Below are positions 7,171 through 14,330 of a stretch of DNA of 64,000 bases, piece by piece. The translations under genes and the position numbers were made by a program. The notes beneath the pieces are model-generated. The model saw only the letters and a program-made list of their open reading frames with translations. It was not told the origin of the DNA and searched no databases. Where the stretch lies: assembly GCF_037404875.1 (NCBI RefSeq), contig NZ_JBBELO010000033.1, positions 248,001-312,000 on the forward strand, read 5' to 3'. Position 1 is the stretch's first letter, and each line of letters begins with the position of its first letter. The stretch is from Orlajensenia sp037404875. Lineage in GTDB: Bacteria > Actinomycetota > Actinomycetes > Actinomycetales > Microbacteriaceae.

Positions 7171-7569
7171 ATGGATTCCCGAACCACTCCGATCGATCCG
7201 CCCCAGCTGTACCGCAGCCCGGCCTTCGCGCAGGGCATGATCGCTCCGCCCGGACCGATCCTCTTCGTCGGCGGCCAGAACGGCGTCGATGCCGATGGGG
7301 CCCTCCTCGAAGGCCTCGGCGCTCAGACGGAGCAAGCCCTGCGCAACCTGCTCGCGGTGCTCACCGAGACGGGCGCGAGCCAGGCCGACGTCGTCAAGCT
7401 CACCATCTACCTGGCACCCGGCATCGACCCATCGGATGCCTATGCCGCGACCGGATCGGTCTGGGGACGCACGCGCACGGCCGTCACCGTGCTCGGCGTC
7501 GCTCCCGCCCGCCCGGGGGCGCTCGTGGAGATCGACGCGATCGCAGCGGTGCCGACCCAGGACGGCTGA
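7171..7569 (+). CDS. RidA-family (YjgF/Rid) protein
   Basis: A 132-residue protein of the Rid family, whose members hydrolyse reactive enamines and imines made by PLP enzymes. It contains FVGGQNGVDADG, then GAQTEQALRNLLAVLTETGASQADVVKLTIYLAPG, and the C-terminal RPGALVEIDAIAAVP, where RidA proteins carry substrate-binding Arg and Glu residues. The conserved Arg position is represented by the R in PARPGALVEIDA. ATG 7171 follows AGGAAGGA at 7156-7163. It ends 10 nt from the convergent amidotransferase gene. Confidence 0.9.
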   Translation: MDSRTTPIDPPQLYRSPAFAQGMIAPPGPILFVGGQNGVDADGALLEGLGAQTEQALRNLLAVLTETGASQADVVKLTIYLAPGIDPSDAYAATGSVWGRTRTAVTVLGVAPARPGALVEIDAIAAVPTQDG

Positions 7570-7579
7570 GGGTGAGGGC

Positions 7580-8323
7580 CTAGGAGCCCGCCGAGGCCTC
7601 GGCCGGTTCTCGCGCCGGCAGGCGTTCGAGGAATTCGCCGAGCAACAGGCGTGAGGCCTCCTGCTGGGCGGCCGAGTGCGCGACCCGTTCCGCACGCGCC
7701 GATTCCGGCGTCTGGCCCACCTCGAGCAGGTCCTGGCCGGAGGTCTGCACCCAGTCCTCGTGAATGGCGTCGGTGACCTCGGGGTGGAACTGCACGGCGA
7801 GCAGCCACTGCCCGATGGAGAAGGCTTGGTTGCCGTAGGTCTCCGAGCTCGCCAGGTGCGTGACTCCCTCAGGGAGGTCGAAGGTATCGCCGTGCCACTC
7901 CATCGCGGCCACGCCGGCGAAATGCCGCACGGGCGAGTCGAGGCCGGCCTCGGTCGGCGTGACGGTGACGTAGCCGATCTCCTTGACCGGACCCTTGTAG
8001 ACGGGGGCGTCGAGAGCGGCGGCGAGCAGTTGCGCACCCAGGCAGACGCCGAAGACCGGTGCCTGATCGGCGATCCGCCGGCGCAGCAGGTCGATCTCCG
8101 CGGCGATGTACGGATGGGTGTCGCCCTCGTAGGCGCCCTCCTCGCCGCCGAGCACGACGAGCAGGTCGGCGCTGTGCGAATCGAGGGCCGCGACATCCGT
8201 CAACGGCGTGTCGATGATGTGCACGTCGTAGCCGTGCTCGCGAAGCGTCGACTCCAGGTTTCCCAGCCCGATGATCGGATCGTGGCGCAGCACGAGCGCC
8301 GAACGCGCCCGGTCGGAGCTCAC
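7580..8323 (-). CDS. Class I glutamine amidotransferase-like protein
   Basis: A 247-residue stand-alone GATase domain similar to the GMP-synthase amidotransferase. The nucleophile elbow GVCLGAQLLAAAL carries the catalytic Cys, VQFHPEVT the catalytic His and Glu, and VLGGEEGAYEGD the oxyanion region. Such proteins hydrolyse glutamine or act on gamma-glutamyl compounds; the partner, if any, is unknown. Its start codon overlaps the stop of the upstream CDF transporter by 4 nt (ATGA), so the two are translated together. Nothing around it points to purine synthesis. Confidence 0.88.
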   Translation of the reverse strand: MSSDRARSALVLRHDPIIGLGNLESTLREHGYDVHIIDTPLTDVAALDSHSADLLVVLGGEEGAYEGDTHPYIAAEIDLLRRRIADQAPVFGVCLGAQLLAAALDAPVYKGPVKEIGYVTVTPTEAGLDSPVRHFAGVAAMEWHGDTFDLPEGVTHLASSETYGNQAFSIGQWLLAVQFHPEVTDAIHEDWVQTSGQDLLEVGQTPESARAERVAHSAAQQEASRLLLGEFLERLPAREPAEASAGS

Positions 8324-9282
8324 TCGAGTCCCTTGATCACGATCGCATCGGTCTCGGGCTGCGGACCGGTGTGCGGGTGGTAGACGTCGGGCTCGAGGTA
8401 GATCTGCCGGGCGATCGGCACCACGGCGCGGATGCGCTCCTCGATGGCGTCGATGCCCTCGGCCACCTGGGCGAACCGGGCCTCGGCGTCCACCGCGATC
8501 TTGGCGCTCACGAGCAGTTCGTCAGGACCGAGGTAGAGCGTCTTGATGTGGATGATGCGCGTGGTCTCGGGGCCGTCGAGGATGGCGTTCTCGATCTCGG
8601 ACATGTCGCGGGCGCTCGCGCCCTCGCCCACGAGCAGGCTCTTGGTCTCAACACCGAGGATGATCGCCACCAGGATGAGCAGGGCGCCGATGAGCAGCGT
8701 GCCGATCGCATCCCAGATGCCATCGCCCGTGATGGCGGTCAGCCCGACGCCCAGAAGGGCGAAGACGAGGCCGGTGAGCGCGGCGACGTCTTCGAGCAGC
8801 ACGACGGGCAGCTCGGGCGCCTTCGCGTGCCGGACGAACGCCACCCAGCTCTCGCCCCCGCGCAGCGGGTTGGACTCCTTCACGGCGGTGCGCAGCGAGA
8901 AGGACTCGAGGCCGATCGCGACCGCGAGCACGAGTACCGGCAGCCACCAGTTCTCCAGCCCGTGAGGATGCTGGAGCTTCTCGACGCCCTCGTAGACGCT
9001 GAAGACGCCGCCGACGGAGAACAGGATGATCGAGACGACGAAGGCGTAGACGTAACGCTCCCGGCCGTATCCGAAGGGGTGGTCGCGGTCGGCGCGCTTG
9101 CGCGCCCTGCGTCCGCCGAGCATGAGCAGCAGCTGGTTGCCCGAGTCGGCGAGCGAGTGAACGCCCTCGGCGAGCATCGAGGATGATCCCGAGAAGAACG
9201 CCGCGATGAACTTGGTCACCGCGATGCCCAGGTTGGCCGCGAGTGCGGCGACGATCGCCTTGCTTCCTCCGGATGCGCTCAT
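8320..9282 (-). CDS. Cation diffusion facilitator (CDF) family transporter
   Basis: A 320-residue inner-membrane antiporter expected to export divalent metals such as Zn2+ or Mn2+. It has the CDF pattern: SGSSSMLAEGVHSLADSGNQLLLMLG in TM2, with the H-x3-D pair forming half of the metal site, the loop DRDHPFGYGRERYVYA, and a C-terminal cytoplasmic domain with ETKSLLVGEGASARDMSEI. TM5 (LLEDVAALTGLVFALLGVGLT) carries ExxxA-type residues where many CDFs have HxxxD, so the metal is uncertain. The ATG lies 6 nt after a TAGGAT -10 box, so the mRNA is probably leaderless. The amidotransferase gene overlaps its end. Confidence 0.9.
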   Translation of the reverse strand: MSASGGSKAIVAALAANLGIAVTKFIAAFFSGSSSMLAEGVHSLADSGNQLLLMLGGRRARKRADRDHPFGYGRERYVYAFVVSIILFSVGGVFSVYEGVEKLQHPHGLENWWLPVLVLAVAIGLESFSLRTAVKESNPLRGGESWVAFVRHAKAPELPVVLLEDVAALTGLVFALLGVGLTAITGDGIWDAIGTLLIGALLILVAIILGVETKSLLVGEGASARDMSEIENAILDGPETTRIIHIKTLYLGPDELLVSAKIAVDAEARFAQVAEGIDAIEERIRAVVPIARQIYLEPDVYHPHTGPQPETDAIVIKGLE

Positions 9283-9288
9283 GAGGCA

Positions 9289-9298
9289 ATCCTAGGAT
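9289..9298. promoter_or_regulatory. Shared palindromic -10 for two divergent leaderless genes
   Basis: ATCCTAGGAT is a perfect 10-bp palindrome. Read on the plus strand it gives TAGGAT (9293-9298), 6 nt before the proC GTG; read on the minus strand it gives TAGGAT (9289-9294), 6 nt before the CDF ATG. The two -10 boxes overlap by 2 bp, so only one polymerase can occupy the site at a time. Confidence 0.65.
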
Positions 9299-9304
9299 GG
9301 TCGC

Positions 9305-10141
9305 GTGAGAACGAACCTCCCCTCCATCGCCTTCCTCGGAGCGGGCAGCATGGCCCGCGCCATCCTCACCGGCCTGCTGCAGCCGGGCATCGAGGTGAGC
9401 GGCGGCATCCGCGCCACCAACCGCTCCAGCGCCAAGGCCGCCGAGCTCGCGAGCCTGCCCGGAGTGACGGCGTCGGCGACCGAGACGGATGCCGACGCGA
9501 ACCGCACCGCGGTGCGCGGGGCCGGAATCGTCGTCGTGGCGGTCAAGCCGGGCATGGTGCCCGACCTGCTGCGCGAGATCGCCGACGCGCTGGACCCTGG
9601 CACGCTCGTGATCAGCGTCGCCGCCGGAGTGACGCTGGCGAGATTCGAGGCGCTGCTGCCGGCGAACGTCGCGGTCATCCGTTCGATGCCGAACACGCCG
9701 GCCGTCGTGGGACGCGCGGTCACGGGCCTCTCGGCGGGTGCCCGCTCGAGCGAGCACGACCTCGCCCTCGCGCGCACCCTCTTCGAGACCGTCGGCGACG
9801 TGCTCGTCGTTCCCGAGGAGCAGATCGATGCGCTCTCGACGATCTCGGGATCCGGGCCCGCCTACGTCTTCTACCTCATCGAGGCCCTCACGGATGCCGC
9901 GATCGCAAAGGGCTTCACGAGCGAGCAGGCGGCGACGATGGTCAACGGCACCTTCCGCGGCGCCGCGGAGCTGCTCGTCGCCTCGGGCGAGAGCCCGCAG
10001 GAGCTGCGCAGGCGCGTGACGAGCCCGAACGGCACCACCGAACGGGCGGTCGCCGTGCTCGAGCACGGCGAGCTCGCCGTCCTGTTCGAGCGGGCGACGG
10101 ATGCGGCCCTCGCCCGCGCCCGTGAGCTCGCGGCGGGGTAG
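9305..10141 (+). CDS. proC: Pyrroline-5-carboxylate reductase
   Basis: A 278-residue enzyme for the last step of proline synthesis, reducing pyrroline-5-carboxylate with NAD(P)H. The dinucleotide-binding motif is IAFLGAGSMARAILTGLL; VVAVKPGMVPDLL and IRSMPNTPAVVG follow, and the C-terminal signature is SGSGPAYVFYLIEALTDAAIAKG with TSPNGTTERAV. Length is normal for the family. It starts at GTG 9305 with no ribosome binding site, 6 nt after a TAGGAT box, so it is predicted to be leaderless. It converges with the Trk operon. Confidence 0.97.
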   Translation: MRTNLPSIAFLGAGSMARAILTGLLQPGIEVSGGIRATNRSSAKAAELASLPGVTASATETDADANRTAVRGAGIVVVAVKPGMVPDLLREIADALDPGTLVISVAAGVTLARFEALLPANVAVIRSMPNTPAVVGRAVTGLSAGARSSEHDLALARTLFETVGDVLVVPEEQIDALSTISGSGPAYVFYLIEALTDAAIAKGFTSEQAATMVNGTFRGAAELLVASGESPQELRRRVTSPNGTTERAVAVLEHGELAVLFERATDAALARARELAAG

Positions 10142-10155
10142 GACAGGCCACGGCC

Positions 10156-10827
10156 TCAGCCGCCGAGGGCCGCGAACCGCTCGATGTCGGCCTCGGTGCC
10201 CGAGACGATGATGAGGTCGTGGTTGGACACGACGGTGTCCTCGGTCGCATAGGTGAAGGGCTTCCCGGGGCTCTTCACGCCCACGACGGTGATGCGGTAC
10301 TTGCTGCGCACGCCCGACTCGCGCAGCGTGAGGCCCCGGATGGGCTTCGGCGGGTACATCTTCACCAGGGCGAAGTCGTCGTCGAACTCGATGAAGTCCA
10401 GCATCCGGCCGCTCACGAGGTGGGCAGCGCGTTCGCCGGCCTCGCGCTCGGGGTAGATCACGTGGTTCGCGCCGATGCGCTCCAAGATCTTGCCATGCGA
10501 GGTCGAGATGGCCTTGGCCCAGATCTGTGGAATCTTCAGGTCGACCAGGTTGGCGGTGATGAGCACGGATGCCTCGACGCTCGAGCCGACGGCGCAGACC
10601 GCGATCGAAAAGTCCTGGGCACCGATCTGGCGCAGCGCGTCGAGCGACTTCGCATCCGCGACCACGGCGTGCGTCACGCGCTCCGACCACTTCTGCACGA
10701 GCAGCTCGTTGTCGTCGACGGCGAGCACCTCGCGGCCGAGCCGGTCGAGCTGGCCGGCCGTCGCCGCACCGAAGCGGCCGAGCCCGATGACCAGCACCGG
10801 GGCGTCGTGCTTGATGCGATCAACCAA
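10156..10827 (-). CDS. TrkA/KtrA-type K+ uptake regulatory subunit
   Basis: A 223-residue cytosolic gating subunit for the K+ channel encoded just upstream. Residues 10-135 form an RCK/TrkA-N Rossmann domain (VLVIGLGRFGAATAGQLDRLG, then the acidic AVDDNE that binds the adenine ribose), and residues 140-223 a TrkA-C domain. One N- and one C-domain and the single-Rossmann length match KtrA rather than the double-length E. coli TrkA. Its ATG overlaps the end of the trkH-like gene by 8 nt, so the pair is translationally coupled. Confidence 0.93.
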   Translation of the reverse strand: MVDRIKHDAPVLVIGLGRFGAATAGQLDRLGREVLAVDDNELLVQKWSERVTHAVVADAKSLDALRQIGAQDFSIAVCAVGSSVEASVLITANLVDLKIPQIWAKAISTSHGKILERIGANHVIYPEREAGERAAHLVSGRMLDFIEFDDDFALVKMYPPKPIRGLTLRESGVRSKYRITVVGVKSPGKPFTYATEDTVVSNHDLIIVSGTEADIERFAALGG

Positions 10828-12262
10828 CGATGGGCCTCTCTTCCGGGCGCTTGAACAGCTGGCGTGACTCGCTCGCCGCCAGTGCCGCGGCGAGTGTCAC
10901 TGTACCAATGCGGCCCATGAACATGGTGGCCGAGAGAACGTAGACACCGGCATCCGGCAGCCCCCCGGTGAGTCCCGTCGAGAGCCCGCAGGTGGCGAAG
11001 GCCGAGATGACGTCGAAGAGCACGACGTCGAGCGACTCCTTGGTGATCTGCAGCAGCAGGATGCTCGAGACCGCCACCGTTGTGGCGCCCCACAGCACCA
11101 CGCTCACCGAGAGGCGCAGGATGTCGCGCGGGATGCGGCGCCCGAACGCCTCCATCGACTGCCGACCGCGCGCCTCGGCGAAGGCCGCTAGGAACAACAC
11201 GGCCAGTGTCGTCACCTTGATGCCGCCGGCGGTGGATGCGGAGCCGCCGCCGATGAACATCAGCATGTCGGAGAGGAGCAGGCTGGACCCGTTCAGGTTC
11301 GAGATGTCGAGAGTCGAGAATCCGCCGGAGCGGGTCATGACCGAGAGGAACAGCGACTGGCCGATGCCGTCGCCGACGCCCATCGAGCCGAGCGTCTTGG
11401 AGTTGCCGGCCTCGAGCAACCAGAAGGCCCCCCACCCGACGACGAGCAGTGCGCCGTAGGTGAACAGGGTCAGCTTCACGTGCACGCTCCACTGCCGGGG
11501 GCGTCGCCAGCTGCGCACGAGCGCGTAGATCACGGGAAAGCCGATCGCCCCGGCGATCACGCCGAACATGAGGGCGCCGAGGAAGATGTAGTCGGTCGCG
11601 AACGGGGTGAGCCCACCGACATTGGGTGTGAAGCCCGTGTTGGTGAACGCCATCGCGGCGTAATAGAAGCTGTACCAGATCGCCTCACCGGCGTCGTACC
11701 CGGCGGCCAGCACGCGCGGGAAGAGGACGACGGCGGTCACCGCCTCGATCGCGAGCGCGCTGAAGGCGACCGTGGCGAGCAGGTTGCCGACCTCGCCGAG
11801 GCGCACCGCCTGGCTCTCGTTGACCGGTCCGACGTGGATGCGCGACGGGTTGCTGTCGCCAGCCGCCATCAGGCGTGCGCGCAGGCCGAGCCGTCGCGAG
11901 ACCACCAGGCCGAGGATGGAGGCGAGGGTCAGCACGCCGACACCGCCGATGTTGACGCCGATGAAGATGAGCGCGTTGCCGAACGCCGACCAGTGGGTGG
12001 CCATGTCGACCGTCGACAGTCCGGTGACGCAGATGACGGAGACGGCGGTGAACAGCGCGTCGGCCAGCGGGGTCGCCGTGCGTGCCACTGCCGAGATCGG
12101 CAAGGCGAGCAGCAGCGTCCACAGCAGGATGAGGGCGGTGAAGATGAGGATGGCGAAGCGGGACGGCGAATGGCGGGCGAGAGCGTCGATGGCGTCGCGG
12201 ATGCGCTCGAAGACGTTGCGCGGCGCGGTGCCGAGGCGACGCGACGCGAGCGTGCGCTGCAT
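10820..12262 (-). CDS. TrkH/KtrB-type K+ uptake channel subunit
   Basis: A 480-residue membrane protein with four repeated M1-P-M2 units. Selectivity-filter regions can be read in each repeat: VICVTGLSTVDM, AMAFTNTGFTPN, VMTRSGGFSTLD and FATCGLSTGLTG. KtrB-type proteins need the Rossmann-domain partner encoded immediately downstream. The Arg in the last M2 region (FMGRIGTVTLAAAL) is the conserved gate residue position. Together the pair takes up K+ driven by the membrane potential, and Na+ may assist. It is divergent from the ArsR-type regulator gene. Confidence 0.93.
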   Translation of the reverse strand: MQRTLASRRLGTAPRNVFERIRDAIDALARHSPSRFAILIFTALILLWTLLLALPISAVARTATPLADALFTAVSVICVTGLSTVDMATHWSAFGNALIFIGVNIGGVGVLTLASILGLVVSRRLGLRARLMAAGDSNPSRIHVGPVNESQAVRLGEVGNLLATVAFSALAIEAVTAVVLFPRVLAAGYDAGEAIWYSFYYAAMAFTNTGFTPNVGGLTPFATDYIFLGALMFGVIAGAIGFPVIYALVRSWRRPRQWSVHVKLTLFTYGALLVVGWGAFWLLEAGNSKTLGSMGVGDGIGQSLFLSVMTRSGGFSTLDISNLNGSSLLLSDMLMFIGGGSASTAGGIKVTTLAVLFLAAFAEARGRQSMEAFGRRIPRDILRLSVSVVLWGATTVAVSSILLLQITKESLDVVLFDVISAFATCGLSTGLTGGLPDAGVYVLSATMFMGRIGTVTLAAALAASESRQLFKRPEERPIVG

Positions 12263-12339
12263 CCGTGCCCCCTCGCTGAAGCCTTCGGAGAACCGCGCCG
12301 GTAATCCGAAATGTCATGGTACTCCCCGCCTGTTCTTAC

Positions 12340-12345
12340 TACCCT
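12340..12345 (+). promoter_or_regulatory. Leaderless -10 box (TACCCT)
   Basis: TACCCT ends 6 nt before ATG 12352; no ribosome binding site is present. This is one reason to prefer ATG 12352 over the upstream in-frame ATG at 12316. Confidence 0.5.
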
Positions 12346-12351
12346 TGGGGC

Positions 12352-12780
12352 ATGGCGGACATCTTCGACGTGGTGGCGGACTCGACCCGACGCGACATTC
12401 TGGGCACCCTGCTCGCGCACCATTCGACGGATACGCGCCGTGGAGAGGTCAGCGTCTCCGCCATCGTGGCTGAACTCGGGCTCAGCCAGCCGACGGTCTC
12501 GAAGCACTTGAAGGTGCTGCGTGAGGCCGGCCTGGTCGCGGTTCGCGAAGAGGGGCAGCACCGCTACTACCACCTGGACTACGGCCCCCTCGAAGAGATC
12601 GAGGACTGGCTCATCCCGTTCCTCAGCGTCGACTTCGATTCGGTCGTCGAGGCGGTGGAGCAGGGCGACGGGTTGAAGAACGAGCAGAAGGCGTTCGCCG
12701 CCGCCATCGGCAAGGTCGTGGCCGACGCCTCGCACGCCGTCAAGGACGTCGCGCCCAAGGCGTGGCGCAAGGGCTCCTGA
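12352..12780 (+). CDS. ArsR-type winged-helix transcriptional regulator
   Basis: A 142-residue protein. The helix-turn-helix is DIFDVVADSTRRDILGTLL followed by VSVSAIVAELGLSQPTVSKHLKVLREAGLVAVREEGQHRYYHLDYGPLEEIEDWL, a textbook ArsR/SmtB arrangement. There is no cysteine cluster, so it does not look like a metal sensor. The acidic C-terminal tail (LKNEQKAFAAAIGKVVADASHAVKDV) is typical of an actinobacterial subgroup of unknown signal. ATG 12352 is favoured by the leaderless -10 box. It is divergent from the Trk operon. Confidence 0.88.
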   Translation: MADIFDVVADSTRRDILGTLLAHHSTDTRRGEVSVSAIVAELGLSQPTVSKHLKVLREAGLVAVREEGQHRYYHLDYGPLEEIEDWLIPFLSVDFDSVVEAVEQGDGLKNEQKAFAAAIGKVVADASHAVKDVAPKAWRKGS

Positions 12781-12882
12781 GCTCCGTCTCGGCTCGTCAG
12801 CGGGGGCTTGTCCGGCGTGCCGACGGTGGATTCGCACCGATTTCGCTGGACTGCGCCCATCGTGGAGTTCTAGAGTTCGACT

Positions 12883-12917
12883 GAACACTCGCGTCACACT
12901 GGATCACTCGAGTGTTC
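12883..12917. promoter_or_regulatory. Inverted repeat upstream of the excisionase-like HTH gene
   Basis: GAACACTCG (12883-12891) and CGAGTGTTC (12909-12917) are perfect 9-bp inverted repeats. The right half also sits in its own 10-bp palindrome CACTCGAGTG (12905-12914). The element ends 34 nt before ATG 12952 and looks like a multi-site operator, possibly for the HTH protein itself. Confidence 0.5.
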
Positions 12918-12951
12918 CCGTGCCGATTGACCGATGATGAAGGTTCGCGAG

Positions 12952-13146
12952 ATGACGAACGACCTGCGCGATGTGCGCTTCCTCACCGTCGCCGAGGTCG
13001 CCCAGATGATGCGGGTGTCGAAGATGACCGTGTATCGCCTGGTGCACTCGGGCGATCTCCCCGCGATCCGATTCGGGCGTTCCTTCCGGGTTCCGGAGAC
13101 GGCGGTCGAGGCGGCCGTGCAGAACCACGTGGCCGATACCGCCTGA
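12952..13146 (+). CDS. Small excisionase/AlpA-type helix-turn-helix protein
   Basis: A 64-residue MerR-like HTH protein: FLTVAEVAQMMRVSKMTVYRLVHSGDLPAIRFGRSFRVPETAVEAAVQ. This is the helix-turn-helix-17/excisionase type, as in BldC and other actinobacterial regulators. A start at 12952 is preferred because AAGG at 12940-12943 lies 8 nt upstream; an ATG 18 nt earlier is also in frame. It is followed by the bS22 gene, a neighbourhood that is widely kept in Actinobacteria. It is unlikely to be a phage gene despite the name, as no phage gene is near. Confidence 0.88.
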   Translation: MTNDLRDVRFLTVAEVAQMMRVSKMTVYRLVHSGDLPAIRFGRSFRVPETAVEAAVQNHVADTA

Positions 13147-13194
13147 TCGACGGGCGCTCAGGGCGGCAACGTCATCCGGCTCTCGCGGTGTGCG

Positions 13195-13200
13195 GTAGAC
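13195..13200 (+). promoter_or_regulatory. -10 box of the bS22 gene (TAGACT)
   Basis: TAGACT lies 57 nt before the GTG start of the bS22 gene, giving a 5' leader of about 50 nt that contains GTGAGG near the start codon. No good -35 box was found. Confidence 0.4.
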
Positions 13201-13257
13201 TGGCAACTTCGTGTGACCGCGCAGCCGCCGGTCGCCCCCGATTCGTGTGAGGTTCGC

Positions 13258-13356
13258 GTGGGTTCTGTAATCAAGAAGCGCCGCAAGCGTATGGCGAAGA
13301 AGAAGCACCGCAAGCTTCTTCGCAAGACGCGCCACCAGCGTCGCAACAAGAAGTAG
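13258..13356 (+). CDS. bS22-like (AURKAIP1/COX24-domain) ribosomal protein
   Basis: This 32-residue, extremely basic protein contains VIKKRRKRMAKKKHRKLLRK and ends RRNKK. It matches the tiny actinobacterial small-subunit protein called bS22, first noted as an AURKAIP1/COX24-domain protein, which binds near the 3' end of 16S rRNA. The start is GTG 13258 with GTGAGG upstream. It is followed directly by a strong Rho-independent terminator. It is too short for usual ORF cut-offs and is easily missed. Confidence 0.92.
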   Translation: MGSVIKKRRKRMAKKKHRKLLRKTRHQRRNKK

Positions 13357-13374
13357 GGCCCAGCTCTACTGCAC

Positions 13375-13403
13375 AAGCGCTCGACTGCGGTCGGGCGCTT
13401 TTT
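13375..13403 (+). terminator. Rho-independent terminator after bS22
   Basis: AAGCGC-T-CGAC, a TGCG loop, then GTCG-G-GCGCTT form an 11-bp stem with one mismatch, followed by TTT. It begins 18 nt after the bS22 stop codon. Confidence 0.85.
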
Positions 13404-13409
13404 GCATCG

Positions 13410-13415
13410 TAGGCT
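13410..13415 (+). promoter_or_regulatory. Leaderless -10 box (TAGGCT)
   Basis: TAGGCT ends 7 nt before GTG 13423 of the glutaredoxin-like gene, directly downstream of the bS22 terminator. Confidence 0.5.
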
Positions 13416-13422
13416 CGGTTGC

Positions 13423-13677
13423 GTGACCACTCTCACGCTCATCGGAAAGCCCGGCTGCCACCTGTGCGATGACGCACGTGAGGTGGTCGCATCCGTCGTC
13501 GCGGAGCTCTCCGATCGCAGCGAACCTCTCGTCGTGGAGGAGCGGTCCATCCTCGACGACGAGCAGCTCAATGCCCGCTACTGGGACGAGATTCCCGTGC
13601 TGCTCATCGACGGCAAGGTGCACAACTACTGGCGCATCGACCCGGCGCGATTGAGGGTTGCCCTCGCGACGGCATGA
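13423..13677 (+). CDS. Glutaredoxin-like (DUF836) thiol protein
   Basis: An 84-residue thioredoxin-fold protein. It starts MTTLTLIGKPGCHLCDDAREVV, carrying the redox CxxC (C-H-L-C), and has the cis-Pro segment YWDEIPVLLIDGK. The last part, NYWRIDPARLRVAL, matches the glutaredoxin-like family found beside regulators and bS22 in Actinobacteria. Likely role is a small cytosolic dithiol reductase; the partner is unknown. It starts at GTG 13423, 7 nt after a TAGGCT box, so it is predicted to be leaderless. Confidence 0.85.
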   Translation: MTTLTLIGKPGCHLCDDAREVVASVVAELSDRSEPLVVEERSILDDEQLNARYWDEIPVLLIDGKVHNYWRIDPARLRVALATA

Positions 13678-13679
13678 GT

Positions 13680-13714
13680 GAAGCCGGCCGCCCCTCAGCG
13701 GGGCGACCGGCTTC
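13680..13714. terminator. Bidirectional terminator hairpin
   Basis: GAAGCCGG (13680-13687) pairs with CCGGCTTC (13707-13714), with an inner CCCC/GGGG stem. It lies between the glutaredoxin-like gene (+) and the SHOCT protein gene (-). Confidence 0.7.
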
Positions 13715-13723
13715 CCGCCTGTC

Positions 13724-14116
13724 TCAGACCGTCTGGGTGGGGTGCTGCAGGGCCTTCGCCTTCAGCAGGTCGTACTCCTGCTGCGTGATCGTGCCGTTGT
13801 CGAGCAGCGACTTGGCCTTGGCGATCTCGTCGGAGGGGCTCGATCCGGCAACCGTGCGGATGTAGTCGTCCGCAGACGCCTGCACCTGCTTCGCTTCCTT
13901 CTGGGCGCGCTCGGCCATGCCCTGGCCGCGGGCGATGAGGTAGACCAACGCGGTGAGGAAGGGCAGGAAGATCAGGAAGATGATCCAGAGCGCCTTCCAC
14001 CAGCCGTTCAGCGTGTGGTCGCGGAAGAGGTCGCCGATGATCGCGAACAGGGCGTAGAGGTACGCGATGAAAGCGAAGCTCCAGAAGAAGAGCCAGAGGA
14101 TGTCCCAGAAACCCAT
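13724..14116 (-). CDS. Membrane protein with PLDc_N and SHOCT domains
   Basis: A 130-residue protein with two membrane helices at the N-terminus (WDILWLFFWSFAFIAYLYALFAIIGDLF and WWKALWIIFLIFLPFLTALVYLIARG), the cardiolipin-synthase N-terminal-like module, a charged linker, and a C-terminal SHOCT motif (DEIAKAKSLLDNGTITQQEYDLLKAKAL). SHOCT segments are thought to mediate oligomerisation. No catalytic residues are present, so it is probably a small envelope or regulatory protein. It is divergent from the sulfatase operon. Confidence 0.88.
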   Translation of the reverse strand: MGFWDILWLFFWSFAFIAYLYALFAIIGDLFRDHTLNGWWKALWIIFLIFLPFLTALVYLIARGQGMAERAQKEAKQVQASADDYIRTVAGSSPSDEIAKAKSLLDNGTITQQEYDLLKAKALQHPTQTV

Positions 14117-14330
14117 GGAATGTGCCTTCCGTTGTCGATGGCGCGCCGCTTCGGACCGCGCTGCGACTCAATCTAGCCGTGAGATCAACTCAGGTCTAGA
14201 AGCCCCCGTTCGGGTGGCGCGCCGTTCAGCGGCTGCCTCTGGCCGCGTCGGGCTGTGGCGCTTAGTGTGTGAAGCGAGGGATGCTCAGAGCGGCATGCCA
14301 ACGGCTCACCGGCCACTCGAAGGGGAAATG

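Noticed and set aside
5770..7569. A 599-codon plus-strand frame across upp, tadA and RidA
   Set aside because: Only its last 132 codons (RidA, from ATG 7171) are real. The rest is antisense to upp and out of frame with tadA, both of which are unmistakable families.
8648..10690. A 680-codon minus-strand frame
   Set aside because: It overlaps the CDF, proC and Trk genes in the wrong frame and has the Arg/Gly/Asp-rich composition of a GC-driven shadow.
12952..13146. Phage excisionase
   Set aside because: The HTH fold is shared with excisionases, but no integrase or attachment site is present and the bS22 neighbourhood is a normal chromosomal one.
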